The position numbers were made by a program, and so were the translations under genes. Shown one piece after another: positions 1 through 7,980 of a DNA stretch of 64,000 bases. The stretch covers positions 1-64,000 of the forward strand of contig JAKSDK010000487.1 in the NCBI GenBank assembly GCA_022360095.1. The letters run 5' to 3'. The notes under the pieces were generated by a model. The model saw only the letters and a program-made list of their open reading frames with translations. It was not told the DNA's origin and did not search any database. Origin of the DNA: Phycisphaerales bacterium. GTDB lineage: Bacteria > Planctomycetota > Phycisphaerae > UBA1845 > UTPLA1. Each line of letters opens with the position of its first letter. Position 1 is the first letter of the stretch.

Positions 1-1209
1 ACCGAAGGCGAGGATTGCACCGGAGATCCTTGCAACGAACCGCCGAAGGGACGTTGCTGCTTCCTGGGAATCGTCCCGGAGCCGGTCCTCTGTCAGGTCA
101 CGACCGAAGAAGCCTGCTTTAACTTCGCCGCCCCGGTCTCGTGGACCGAAGGCGAGGATTGCACCGGCGATCCCTGCAACGAACGCACCTTCTCCGGATG
201 TGGCGTGCTCGCCATCGGCCCGCAAGGTTGTGTCCTGATTCACACGGACGACGGTCAAACGTTTGCGGTCTCCAATCTCGGCGGCTTCAACCTGGGCGAT
301 CGTGTCTGGGTCAGCGGTACGATCAATCCGAATTCGTTTGCCTGTTTTCCAGTGCCGATTCCGGAGCTTGAGAACAATACGATCGGCAAATGCTTCGATG
401 ACTGCGGCGTCCTGGTGCAGGGCGTTGAATGCGTCCTGTTCCAGGCCGATTCCGGCGGCCTGTTCGTGCTGGCGAACCTCGGCGGTTTCCAGGTTGGCGA
501 CCGTGTGCAAGTCAACGGCTGCCTGAACCCGTTCTGCTTCACGATTTGCCAGCAGGGCAACGGCTGCATCGAGGACAATACGATCGAGCCATGTGGTGAA
601 CCGCTCGGCCGCTGCTGCTTCCTGGGGATCGTCCCGGAGCCGGTCCTGTGTGAGGTCACGACCAAGCAGGAGTGCGACGCTTTCGCCGCTCCGGTTTCAT
701 GGACCCTGGGCGAAGACTGCGAAGGTGATCCCTGCAATGAGCCGGAACACTTTTCGGGATGCGGCACCATCAGCATCGGGCAGCAAAGATGCTTGCTTTT
801 CACCTCCGAAGATGGCCGGACGTTCGCGTTGGAAAACACCGGTGCCCTCATCCCGGGCCTCAGAGTCTGGGTCAGCGGGACGATCAATCCGAATTCGCAG
901 CTGTGCTTCCCGGTGATCCGCCCCGCGATCGAGGACAACACGATCGGGAAATGCTTTAGCCGTTGCGGCAGACTGGTGCAGGGCGTTGAGTGTGTCCTGT
1001 TTCAAGCGAACAGCGGCGGCCTGTTCATCCTGGAAAACCTGGGCGGTTTTCAGGTGGGGGACGCCGTAAAAGTCAAAGGCTGCTTCAACTCGAACTGCAT
1101 CACTTTTTGTCAGCAAGGAAACGGTTGTGTTGAAGACAACACGATTGAGCCCGCTACGCCGGTGACCTGCCTGCAGGTTTCCATCGATGTCGTTGAGTTG
1201 ACGCCCTGA
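1..1209 (+). CDS. Cysteine-rich modular repeat protein, 5' end outside window
   Basis: The reading frame is open from the first base, so the start lies upstream. The visible 402 residues are built from two kinds of module. Module A (about 48 residues) contains GRCCFLGIVPEPVLC and ends in a GDPCNE motif; copies start near 49 and 607, and the tail of an earlier copy occupies 1-39. Module B (about 135 residues) is itself two similar halves, each with a CG..CVL core, an F.L.NLGGF..GD.V.V.G segment and EDNTI or NNTI near its end. The A+B unit repeats at about 561 bp (FSGCG at 190 and again at 751). The half-B pattern suggests a small beta-barrel such as an OB-like fold, but that is inference. Paired cysteines suggest an exported, disulfide-bonded protein. 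Function is unknown. A strong terminator follows the stop. Confidence 0.75.
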   Translation, partial: TEGEDCTGDPCNEPPKGRCCFLGIVPEPVLCQVTTEEACFNFAAPVSWTEGEDCTGDPCNERTFSGCGVLAIGPQGCVLIHTDDGQTFAVSNLGGFNLGDRVWVSGTINPNSFACFPVPIPELENNTIGKCFDDCGVLVQGVECVLFQADSGGLFVLANLGGFQVGDRVQVNGCLNPFCFTICQQGNGCIEDNTIEPCGEPLGRCCFLGIVPEPVLCEVTTKQECDAFAAPVSWTLGEDCEGDPCNEPEHFSGCGTISIGQQRCLLFTSEDGRTFALENTGALIPGLRVWVSGTINPNSQLCFPVIRPAIEDNTIGKCFSRCGRLVQGVECVLFQANSGGLFILENLGGFQVGDAVKVKGCFNSNCITFCQQGNGCVEDNTIEPATPVTCLQVSIDVVELTP

Positions 1210-1248
1210 TCAGGCGAAACTGTTGAAGCGAATCATTTCGTGAACATC

Positions 1249-1285
1249 GCGGGTCAGACTGTTCGCAGTCTGGCTCGCGTTTTTT
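1249..1285 (+). terminator. Rho-independent terminator after the repeat protein
   Basis: A 13-bp stem (1249-1261 with 1266-1278, including G-T wobbles) closes on a TTCG tetraloop and is followed by a run of six T. It lies about 40 bases past the upstream stop codon. Confidence 0.85.
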
Positions 1286-1318
1286 CACTCCACGGGGATC
1301 ATCTGTACAGATTCCTCA

Positions 1319-2227
1319 TCAGAACGGTTCCGGGAACACTTGAGACAGGAAACGCATCACCAAAGGCATTGTGCTTTGGCATAGGGGTCTGTAAGGATGC
1401 GCGATCCAGCCGTGCCCGGCCGCCTTCACACGACCGATCATTACCGGGGCCCCCACTTTCCGACTTCGCTCATAGAACCTCTGCCCCTGAGAGAAAGGAA
1501 CAACGGGATCACGATCGCCATGGAGAACCAGGACCGGCGGAGCGTCCGAGTGAATGTGATTGATCGGTGACGATTCGACCCATTTGCCCGGGCAAGTTTC
1601 GGGAACGCAGCCGATGAAATCACTGACAAGCGAACGATTGATCCAGCTTGCGTTGCGATAAAGCGTTTCCATGTCAGTGGGGCCGTAGATGTTGATGATC
1701 GCGCTGACGGCTGACGAGACCTCGGACGACGAATCCTTGGCGACCAATTCTTCAGCCAGACCGACAAGCAAGGCCAGGTGGGCGCCGGCGGACTCACCGC
1801 CGATTGCTATACGATCAGGATCGATGTTGTATTCCTCTGCATGGCTGCGAAGAAAACGAACCGCATCGGCCGCATCGCAGACCGGAGCCGGGAACGTCAC
1901 GCCCACAGGAATCAGGCGATAACTTGCCGTGGCGGAGACGTAGCCGAAAGAGGCCGTGAAGTCACAAATGGGCTTCATCAGATCACGCCATCCACCGGCC
2001 CATGCCCCGCCGTGAAGCCAAAGAACGGCCGGGCGCGGCTGGTCCACCCCTTTGGGAACAACGATGTCCATCGACAGAGGGCCGGTATCGCGTTTGGCGT
2101 ACTCGACGTTCTTACAGGTTCGGAACTCGTAGAGACCGACCGGAGGGCGGTGGCAGCCACTGACACCCCCCAGGCATCCTCCCAGGGCCAACAAAAAGAG
2201 AACGGCACTTCTTTCAATGGGCTTCAT
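1319..2227 (-). CDS. Alpha/beta-hydrolase esterase, lipoprotein
   Basis: The 302-residue product starts with a lipoprotein signal ending in a GVSGC lipobox near residue 25, so it is probably anchored to a membrane facing the periplasm. The fold is the carboxylesterase/hormone-sensitive-lipase type: an HGGAWAGG oxyanion segment near residue 71, the nucleophile serine in GGESAGAH near 143, an aspartate in HGDRDPVVPF near 236 and a histidine in GHGW near 272. These form a complete catalytic triad. The natural substrate cannot be told from sequence; short acyl or carbohydrate esters are typical for the family. It is divergent from the secreted deiminase-like gene at 2474, with about 245 bp between them that must hold both promoters. 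Confidence 0.85.
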   Translation of the reverse strand: MKPIERSAVLFLLALGGCLGGVSGCHRPPVGLYEFRTCKNVEYAKRDTGPLSMDIVVPKGVDQPRPAVLWLHGGAWAGGWRDLMKPICDFTASFGYVSATASYRLIPVGVTFPAPVCDAADAVRFLRSHAEEYNIDPDRIAIGGESAGAHLALLVGLAEELVAKDSSSEVSSAVSAIINIYGPTDMETLYRNASWINRSLVSDFIGCVPETCPGKWVESSPINHIHSDAPPVLVLHGDRDPVVPFSQGQRFYERSRKVGAPVMIGRVKAAGHGWIAHPYRPLCQSTMPLVMRFLSQVFPEPF

Positions 2228-2473
2228 GTCGAGCGTGGTCCTTCAAATGGAAACCTGAGCAACTCTTTCGACGACGTTATTCGCGACTCCGGCGCGATGG
2301 TAGCAGCAAATTTGCTCTCTACCCACCCTAATCGCGAAATACTTGCACCTGATTCCATAACCTGTTAGTTTCAATGTGCTATCCTGATGGTTGTGGAGAA
2401 ATCAACGTTTCGCGATCGCAGCCGTAGGCAGAGGGTTTACATTTCGGCGGGCATTACTTTTGGAGTAGGTTTC

Positions 2474-4930
2474 ATGCGCACTCGAATCGAGACGGCGTTC
2501 GTTGTCGCAGTCATTCTTATCACCGGTTCAAACCAAACTGTCGGCCAAACTCAGGAAACCGTTGCGGAGCTGTCTCAATGGGATGAGGCAGCGAACGGCC
2601 CCTTGCCGCGTTGGCGTCAAGGCGGCAGACCCGCGGTGGCTCCGAACCAGCCTCTGCATCCCTACGCCATTTCAAGAACGCAGTTGCGTCAGGCGGCACC
2701 CTCGTCCGGCCTGATCGAGTCTCCCCCGGAATACGCACCCGTCGATGGGGTCTTGTATCGTTTCAGCTCGGGAGCGTGGCCGACCCTCGTGCGTGATCTG
2801 GTCGTGGCCCTCACGGCCGACCCCGCCCATGACGAAATTGCCTACGTCGTCGTCGCAAACTCGGCGGAGAAAACGGCCGCGGCGAATCTGTTCTTCTCAG
2901 GCGGAGCTGACTTGAGCAAGGTTCAGTTCATCATCGTTCCCAATGATTCGATCTGGATGCGCGACTATGGTCCCCACTTCATTTGGCACGGCGGTGCCCG
3001 CGTCATCGTCGACAGTCATTATTATCCGGCTCGCCCGCTCGACAATTTCATTCCGAGCATGGTGGCCGACGACTTTTTCAAGATCCCTTCTTATGACATC
3101 GGGCTTTATTATTCCGGTGGAAACTTCCAAGCCGGCGCCAATCGAAACGGATTCGTGACGTCACTGATCCATGCGGACAATCCGGGGTTCGGCGCAAGCT
3201 ACATTGATGAACTTTATGACGCTTATCAGGGCATGGACGTGATCCACATTCTCCCGCAGCTTCCCGCTTCCGTAGACGGAACGGGACACATCGATATGTG
3301 GTTCTACATCGTGGATGATGACACGGTCGTGATCTCGGAATTCCTTCCCGGGTCAAATTCCACGGCCATCTCGATCACGAACAACGCTGTCCCCTACATG
3401 GAGAATCTGGGTTACGAGGTGTTCCGCGTGCCTGACCACAACGGGTTTCATCCCAACGACCCTCAGGCCCATTTCACCTATGCCAATGCCTTCCGCGTCA
3501 ATGACCGAATCTTCATTCCCTCTTATGGCGCAGGCGGTGCGGCGCACGCTGCACGCGATGCACAAGCACTGGCAACCTGGCAAGCCGCGGCCCCGGGCGT
3601 GGAAATCGTCCCGATCAACAGCTATGACATTATCTGGGCGGCCGGGGCAATTCACTGCATCGTCAAGCAAGTACCGAGGTACACGAATCCGGTGCCCACG
3701 GCGCACGTGATCTCGCCGGACGGCGGAGAACTCCTGACGTGGGATTCGGACGTTGATCTCCAATGGGCGGCCACGGACGATCTAAGCGTCACCTCGGTTG
3801 ATCTGCTCTGTTCCACCGACGGCGGAACGACCTTCCCCCACGTGATCGCCACCGGGGAGACCAACGACGGACATTATGAATGGAACGTGCAAGATCTCGC
3901 GTCAAACGACGCGTACGTGAAGGTCGTCGCCCACGATGCGGACACCAATTCGAGCGATGGCGTGAGTGCCAACGCCCTGAGCATCACTTGCTTGCCGCGA
4001 ACCGTTTATGACTTCAAAACCGGCGCAGGTGTCGACAAATGGGGTTGGGGCCATCAGATTCCCAATTGGGCTGCGCTGAACGGTGTACGCCGTCCGACCG
4101 AGGTCGGCTCCGAAATCTCTTCGCTTGTCGCGTCGGCCTACTTGAAAATCTCCGAATCGGATGCGACCGGCACCGATGCGGATGCAAATCGATACATCGC
4201 CCCGATCCCCGGCGGCCTGAGCTCATGTTGCTCGGGCCACGCGACGCCAGGTTGCGACAACGCCACCTGCCAGAATGCAGTCTGTGCTTGCGATCCCTTC
4301 TGCTGCGGCGCCAGTGGCGGCAACTGGGACGACCTTTGCGCCGGTACCGGCGCCAACGGCAGCGGCTGTGGCGCCCAGGTTCTTTGTGCGGCGTTGTGCC
4401 CCGGCAATCGATATTCAGCCCATATTTTTGAATTCGAAATCGGTGAAACTCCCTCAACCATTCAGGATATCAGCATCATTTGGGAGGGGTATGGCGACGC
4501 GGCCCTGCAAATGGAGCTCTACGTCTGGGACGACCAACAGGGGAATTGGGGTGACGGTTCAGGAGCCGTCGGCGAGAACCGTTACGTGGACAACTTCGCC
4601 GGAAACCGAGACGAGGAACTCACCGGTCAAATCCGTAGTGATTTTGATCACTACATCAATGCGAACGGTATTCTTACGATCCTCTTGTATGCAGAGCGGC
4701 CGTCTCAGGAGTCTTTCCACGACTATGTGGCTGTCACCGTCACGTCCGAGCACAACGGCGACGTGAACAATGACGGGTTGTCCGATTTCACCGATCTCGA
4801 CGCCTTCGTGGCCGTTCTGCTTGGGATCGATACTGATGCCGGTCGTGTCTGTCGATCTGACCTTGACGTCAGCGGCGACGCGGACGGCGATGATATTGCG
4901 TCCATGATCGACGCCCTGCTCTCACCGTAA
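2474..4930 (+). CDS. Secreted peptidyl-arginine-deiminase-like protein with Cys-rich and dockerin-like tail
   Basis: I take the ATG at 2474 as the start because it has GGAG upstream and opens a clear signal peptide (cleavage near TVGQ); the frame is open further upstream. The 818-residue product begins with a bacterial PAD/agmatine-deiminase domain (about residues 60-400). Catalytic positions known for the PPAD family are all recognisable: Asp in WMRDYGP (about 164), His and Asp in GTGHIDMW (about 271), Asn in YANAF and Cys in AGAIHCI (about 395). A beta-sandwich segment (SPDGGE...) follows, then a cysteine-rich module (CCSGH...CCGASGGNWDDLC), then a DVNNDG.SDFTDLD dockerin-type calcium repeat at the C terminus. 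It should hydrolyse a guanidino group, possibly of peptide-bound arginine, outside the cytoplasm. Whether it acts on free agmatine or protein is open. Confidence 0.85.
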   Translation: MRTRIETAFVVAVILITGSNQTVGQTQETVAELSQWDEAANGPLPRWRQGGRPAVAPNQPLHPYAISRTQLRQAAPSSGLIESPPEYAPVDGVLYRFSSGAWPTLVRDLVVALTADPAHDEIAYVVVANSAEKTAAANLFFSGGADLSKVQFIIVPNDSIWMRDYGPHFIWHGGARVIVDSHYYPARPLDNFIPSMVADDFFKIPSYDIGLYYSGGNFQAGANRNGFVTSLIHADNPGFGASYIDELYDAYQGMDVIHILPQLPASVDGTGHIDMWFYIVDDDTVVISEFLPGSNSTAISITNNAVPYMENLGYEVFRVPDHNGFHPNDPQAHFTYANAFRVNDRIFIPSYGAGGAAHAARDAQALATWQAAAPGVEIVPINSYDIIWAAGAIHCIVKQVPRYTNPVPTAHVISPDGGELLTWDSDVDLQWAATDDLSVTSVDLLCSTDGGTTFPHVIATGETNDGHYEWNVQDLASNDAYVKVVAHDADTNSSDGVSANALSITCLPRTVYDFKTGAGVDKWGWGHQIPNWAALNGVRRPTEVGSEISSLVASAYLKISESDATGTDADANRYIAPIPGGLSSCCSGHATPGCDNATCQNAVCACDPFCCGASGGNWDDLCAGTGANGSGCGAQVLCAALCPGNRYSAHIFEFEIGETPSTIQDISIIWEGYGDAALQMELYVWDDQQGNWGDGSGAVGENRYVDNFAGNRDEELTGQIRSDFDHYINANGILTILLYAERPSQESFHDYVAVTVTSEHNGDVNNDGLSDFTDLDAFVAVLLGIDTDAGRVCRSDLDVSGDADGDDIASMIDALLSP

Positions 4931-4945
4931 CCTAGGCTCGCGATT

Positions 4946-5947
4946 TTACGCTCCGAGCTTGCTCAACCTCCTCGGCCTCAGACGGCCGAGCGAGGCATTG
5001 ATCAAAACGCGCCAGGGATTGGGCATGAAAGGCCAAAGGCAGGCCGCCCGAATCAGATCGTGAGCGGCGGATCGAAGATCGCCGTTTTCCAGATAATGCA
5101 TGCCGGAGCGTTCGTGAACTCGTGCCCTGGCCCGACGTTTAAGACGACCCGTGGAGTCGAGCTCCTCATACAGCGCACCGTAGTCTTCGATGAGTCGGAT
5201 CATTTCACCCCGATGACGCTCCGGATCGGTCCAGTGTGCCGGACCCGGGCGTTGGCGGACCAAGGCGTGCGGCAAAATCAGGGCGCGGTGATCTTCCAGA
5301 AGTTCAATCGCGATGCGCCGATCTTCACAGGCCTTGCCGGAAGCGAACCCCCCTACCGCCTCGACAGCCGGTCGTCGAATGAGCAGCGATGAGCACAGTC
5401 CCGTGAAAATATTCCGGACGAGCAGTTCCGCCCGAAGAACCTTCGGGTCAAGCGGGCCATTCCATCGGTACGCAACATAGCCCTGCTCATGCGAGGACCA
5501 CGCTAAGGAGGCCGTGATGACAAAGTCGGCTTCCGGATTCTGTTGCAAGGCCGCGAACTGGATTTCAAGTTTCTCAGGCTCCCAAACGTCGTCCGCATCG
5601 AGAAAGGCGAGCCATTGCCCACGGGAAGCGGCCAAGCCCGCGTTTCTTGCAGAGGAGGCCCCCTGGTTCGTCTGATGGAAATAACGGATGTGGCCGTCAT
5701 ACTTTCTGCAGACGGCCTCGGTCCCATCTTCGCTGCCGTCATCAACGACGATGATCTCATCGACGGGCAAGGTCTGATTTAGAACCGAGTCGATGGCGTC
5801 GGGTAGGACACCGGCGGAACGATAGCTGGGGATAACGACCGAGATCGTATCGGTACGGGGTTCGGCTGTCGGATTGGTAATCGCCATCCTATGGCTCTTT
5901 GCAGATACGACATCTTCAGCAACTGGTGCATCGGCAGATCCGGCCAT
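4946..5947 (-). CDS. Family 2 glycosyltransferase
   Basis: This 333-residue GT-A enzyme transfers a sugar from a nucleotide-sugar donor. The N-terminal domain shows ISVVIPSYRSAGVL, the donor-binding EIIVVDDGSEDGT, SSARNAGLAASRG and the metal-binding FLDADDVWEP, all hallmarks of GT2. The C-terminal third is basic and less conserved, and has no obvious membrane helices. The start is uncertain: the ATG at 5947 has AGGA very close, while an ATG at 5887 lies just ahead of the domain. A hairpin plus T-run ends only 18 bases before the 5947 ATG (see 5965-6018), so the gene may be controlled by attenuation. It is tail-to-tail with the deiminase-like gene with 15 bp between stops. Acceptor and pathway are unknown. 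Confidence 0.85.
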   Translation of the reverse strand: MAGSADAPVAEDVVSAKSHRMAITNPTAEPRTDTISVVIPSYRSAGVLPDAIDSVLNQTLPVDEIIVVDDGSEDGTEAVCRKYDGHIRYFHQTNQGASSARNAGLAASRGQWLAFLDADDVWEPEKLEIQFAALQQNPEADFVITASLAWSSHEQGYVAYRWNGPLDPKVLRAELLVRNIFTGLCSSLLIRRPAVEAVGGFASGKACEDRRIAIELLEDHRALILPHALVRQRPGPAHWTDPERHRGEMIRLIEDYGALYEELDSTGRLKRRARARVHERSGMHYLENGDLRSAAHDLIRAACLWPFMPNPWRVLINASLGRLRPRRLSKLGA

Positions 5948-5964
5948 TGTCCTGAAATCGACGC

Positions 5965-6018
5965 AAAAAACAGCGGCCTACCCTTTTGAAGTTCCATCTT
6001 CAAACGAGTAAGCCGCTG
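5965..6018 (-). terminator. Terminator-like hairpin just upstream of the GT2 start
   Basis: On the minus strand a 7-bp outer stem (6018-6012 with 5977-5971) and a perfect 6-bp inner stem (6003-5998 with 5991-5986) are followed by six T (5970-5965). The position ahead of a gene, not behind one, is what makes it notable. Confidence 0.65.
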
Positions 6019-6165
6019 AGATAAACAGGATTGCCTTTGACCGAGGTGGTCGGCCTCGAACCTCGCTGAGCCGGCCCGTAAAGATACCGCGCGTTGCCGG
6101 CAATTCAAGCAAAAACCTGCTCGGTTTCGGAAATCACAAGGCTTCGTCAAAGGACGCACAAACAT
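5965..6165 (-). ncRNA. Candidate structured leader or small RNA upstream of the GT2 gene
   Basis: Read on the minus strand, this stretch without a gene folds into consecutive helices: GCCGGC pairing with GCCGGC (6096-6101 with 6070-6075), CGAGGT with ACCTCG (6065-6060 with 6047-6042), and a final nested hairpin (CAGCGGC with GCCGCTG, inner TTGAAG with CTTCAA) directly followed by six T. It looks like a transcription attenuator or riboswitch-like leader for the glycosyltransferase, or an independent small RNA. I could not match it to a known RNA family. The 5' boundary is a guess. Confidence 0.4.
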
Positions 6166-6206
6166 TTTGCTGCGTAACGTTCGTAATCCTGTTGGGTAGC
6201 TGTTGC

Positions 6207-6227
6207 ATTGCAGTCTGCAATTTTTTT
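6207..6227 (+). terminator. Short hairpin with T-run ahead of rnpA
   Basis: ATTGCA and TGCAAT flank a three-base loop, and seven T follow. The stem is short and AT-rich, so it may be a weak terminator or attenuator about 90 bases upstream of the rnpA start. The rest of 6019-6317 shows no gene; in particular no rpmH (ribosomal protein L34), which often precedes rnpA. Confidence 0.35.
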
Positions 6228-6317
6228 GGAGAGAATTTCACTTCTCTTCCAAATCACACGGGCAAGAATGATGACGAGACGGAGCGCCTCGAATCTGAGT
6301 GTAGAAAGGATGCATTG

Positions 6318-6698
6318 TTGAGCGCAAAACAACGATTTGGACGAGCACAACGGCTGTCCGGCAGGAACGTGTTTGCCCGTGTCTTTGGCGGCAGGCACTC
6401 CGCTGCTGATAAGTTGATTGTCGTTTACGCGATGCCGAACGGACTTGCGTATGCACGTCTCGGACTCACAGTCGGCCGAAAAGTCGGCAAGGCCGTGATT
6501 CGCAATCGGATCAAGCGACTGCTGCGCGAAGCTTTCAGACTTGAAAACAGCGCGCTTCCGAAAGGCTATGACCTCGTGTGCATCCCCCGACCGGGGATCG
6601 AGGGGACCCTGGTTGGCTACCGTCGCGCGCTGCGGCTGGTCTCCATTCGAGCCGCCAACCGATGTGAGTCTGCCCGTCGGAAGAGGACAGACTCGTAA
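6318..6698 (+). CDS. rnpA: Ribonuclease P protein component
   Basis: RnpA binds the RNase P RNA and helps it cut the 5' leader from precursor tRNAs. The signature basic helix AVIRNRIKRLLREAFR lies in the middle of the protein and is preceded by LGLTVGRKVGKA, as in the family. I chose the TTG at 6318 because AAAGGA (6306-6311) sits at good distance and it gives 126 residues, the usual length; a TTG at 6315 is equally possible, and an in-frame TTG at 6192 would add 42 residues with no RnpA similarity. The usual neighbours rpmH upstream and yidD/yidC downstream are not here. Instead both flanks hold structured RNA candidates. Confidence 0.9.
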   Translation: MSAKQRFGRAQRLSGRNVFARVFGGRHSAADKLIVVYAMPNGLAYARLGLTVGRKVGKAVIRNRIKRLLREAFRLENSALPKGYDLVCIPRPGIEGTLVGYRRALRLVSIRAANRCESARRKRTDS

Positions 6699-6759
6699 GC
6701 CGGACCCGGCTCGGACTTCGTCCGATATTCCACAGAGTTTTTTGAAGGTCTCAAAGAGT

Positions 6760-6935
6760 ATTATTAAGCCCGATTATCGAAGGTCCGATCGGAGGAAAGG
6801 TCGGCTTAGGGATTTCTACTAATCCTGACTAAGGTTTGCCCTTAGTTCCCACAACCCGCTTCGGTATCCTCTGGATACTCGTAGCGGTCTTCCCACCAGG
6901 CCGGGGCCCGAATTCGAGGCCTCGGCTTTTTTTTT
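6760..6935 (+). ncRNA. Candidate structured small RNA or rnpA 3' UTR RNA
   Basis: Between the rnpA stop and the next gene lie four helices in a row: AAGCCCGA with TCGGCTT (6766 with 6807) enclosing a palindrome TCCGATCGGA; ACTAAGG with CCTTAGT (6828-6834 with 6840-6846); CCGCT with AGCGG enclosing GTATCC with GGATAC (6856-6887); and a terminator. A TATTAT box near 6760 could be a -10 element but the -35 is poor. Such dense folding in non-coding DNA suggests a stable RNA. I recognise no known family such as 6S, SRP RNA or tmRNA. Confidence 0.4.
6900..6935 (+). terminator. Rho-independent terminator
   Basis: GCCGGGGCC (6900-6908) pairs with GGCCTCGGC (6918-6926), followed by nine T. It ends the rnpA transcript and/or the candidate RNA before it. 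Confidence 0.85.
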
Positions 6936-6954
6936 GAACGGCTGAATCGAGAAC

Positions 6955-7980
6955 CTACCAGGCCGCAAGATCGCCGACGATTTCCTCGACGAGATCCTTT
7001 ACCGTGACGAGTCCGATACAACGGCCTGCCTTGTCCACGACGATGGCCATCCTACGGTATTGCTGTTGGAGCGTGCCCAACGCTTCCGTCACGGATTGAT
7101 CGGCGGTGATCTCGAGCGGTGGGTGGGTCATGTCGCCGATGGGCCGATTTTGGGGCCCGGTCAGAATATCGAGGACGTGGACCACACCCACAATCCGGCG
7201 TCGACTATCACGATATACCGGCATTCGAGAATAGGGTGATTTTCGGATGACGCGCTCGACCTCGGACCGTTTCGCCTCCGCACTGAGCATATCGATGTTG
7301 TGCGCTCGCACCATAATCGCACCGACCGGGATGGCCTTCAGACGATGAATACGCTCCAGGATCGTGCTCTGAGTGACGCTAAGGGCTCCGCCCGCTGCAC
7401 CCTCGCGAAGCATTTCATAGACGTCCATGCGCGTGTGGAGCGCGGAGCCTGATTCAGGTTGGCGTTGAAGACGGCCGGCCACAAATGCGGAGACATGCCG
7501 TTGAATCCAGATGATACCGGTCAGCTTAAACAGAAGATGAGTGACGCGCAAAGCGGAAGAAACCCGACTCATCAATCGATCCGCGTCTCGCTGGAAAACG
7601 TTCTTGGGAACAATCTCTCCAAAAATGAAAACCGTGGGAGTCAGGATCAGCGTCGTGTAGAGTTCCGCTCGCCGTTCACGGTCGGCGTCATCGGCAACGC
7701 TGATGGACTCAAGAAAAACAACCGTCAAACATACCGGAGCAAGGTAATTTGCCAAATTGGTGCCGAACAGGGTCGTAAAGAGCAATCCGGCCCGGTCCGT
7801 GAGCAGGTTTTGCAGCCGGAGTGCCGCTGGATCTTGCTTGTGGGCCGCAAGCCGAAGGCGCGTTGAATTGACACAATAGAGGCCGGTCTCCGAACCACTG
7901 AATAGACCGGAGAGCATCACGAACACGAGACACGCGGACAACCAGAAAAAGACCTCGAGATTTGAAAGCACGGCCATCAT
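6955..7980 (-). CDS. CNNM-domain membrane protein with CBS pair (second gene of pair)
   Basis: The 341-residue product has an N-terminal CNNM transmembrane domain: about four hydrophobic stretches, with the typical SGLFSGSETGLYCVN motif near residue 25 and FGEIVPKN near 125. A cytoplasmic CBS pair follows (about 200-335: ...PYSRMPVYRDSRRRIVGVVHVLDIL... and ...YRRMAIVVDKAGRCIGLVTVKDLVEEIVGDL). CNNM/CorB proteins are implicated in Mg2+ export; the older name hemolysin is not supported. The start ATG overlaps the stop of the preceding paralogue by four bases, so the two are translationally coupled. Unlike its partner it ends right after the CBS pair and lacks the C-terminal CorC_HlyC domain. Confidence 0.85.
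   Translation of the reverse strand: MMAVLSNLEVFFWLSACLVFVMLSGLFSGSETGLYCVNSTRLRLAAHKQDPAALRLQNLLTDRAGLLFTTLFGTNLANYLAPVCLTVVFLESISVADDADRERRAELYTTLILTPTVFIFGEIVPKNVFQRDADRLMSRVSSALRVTHLLFKLTGIIWIQRHVSAFVAGRLQRQPESGSALHTRMDVYEMLREGAAGGALSVTQSTILERIHRLKAIPVGAIMVRAHNIDMLSAEAKRSEVERVIRKSPYSRMPVYRDSRRRIVGVVHVLDILTGPQNRPIGDMTHPPLEITADQSVTEALGTLQQQYRRMAIVVDKAGRCIGLVTVKDLVEEIVGDLAAW

Noticed and set aside
6042..6065. tRNA-like T arm on the minus strand (GGTTCGAGGCC)
   Set aside because: The flanking bases do not form a T stem and no acceptor or anticodon arm fits, so it is part of the structured leader and not a tRNA.
5960..6190. An rpmH gene (ribosomal protein L34) upstream of rnpA
   Set aside because: No 44-residue basic frame with the L34 pattern is present on either strand.
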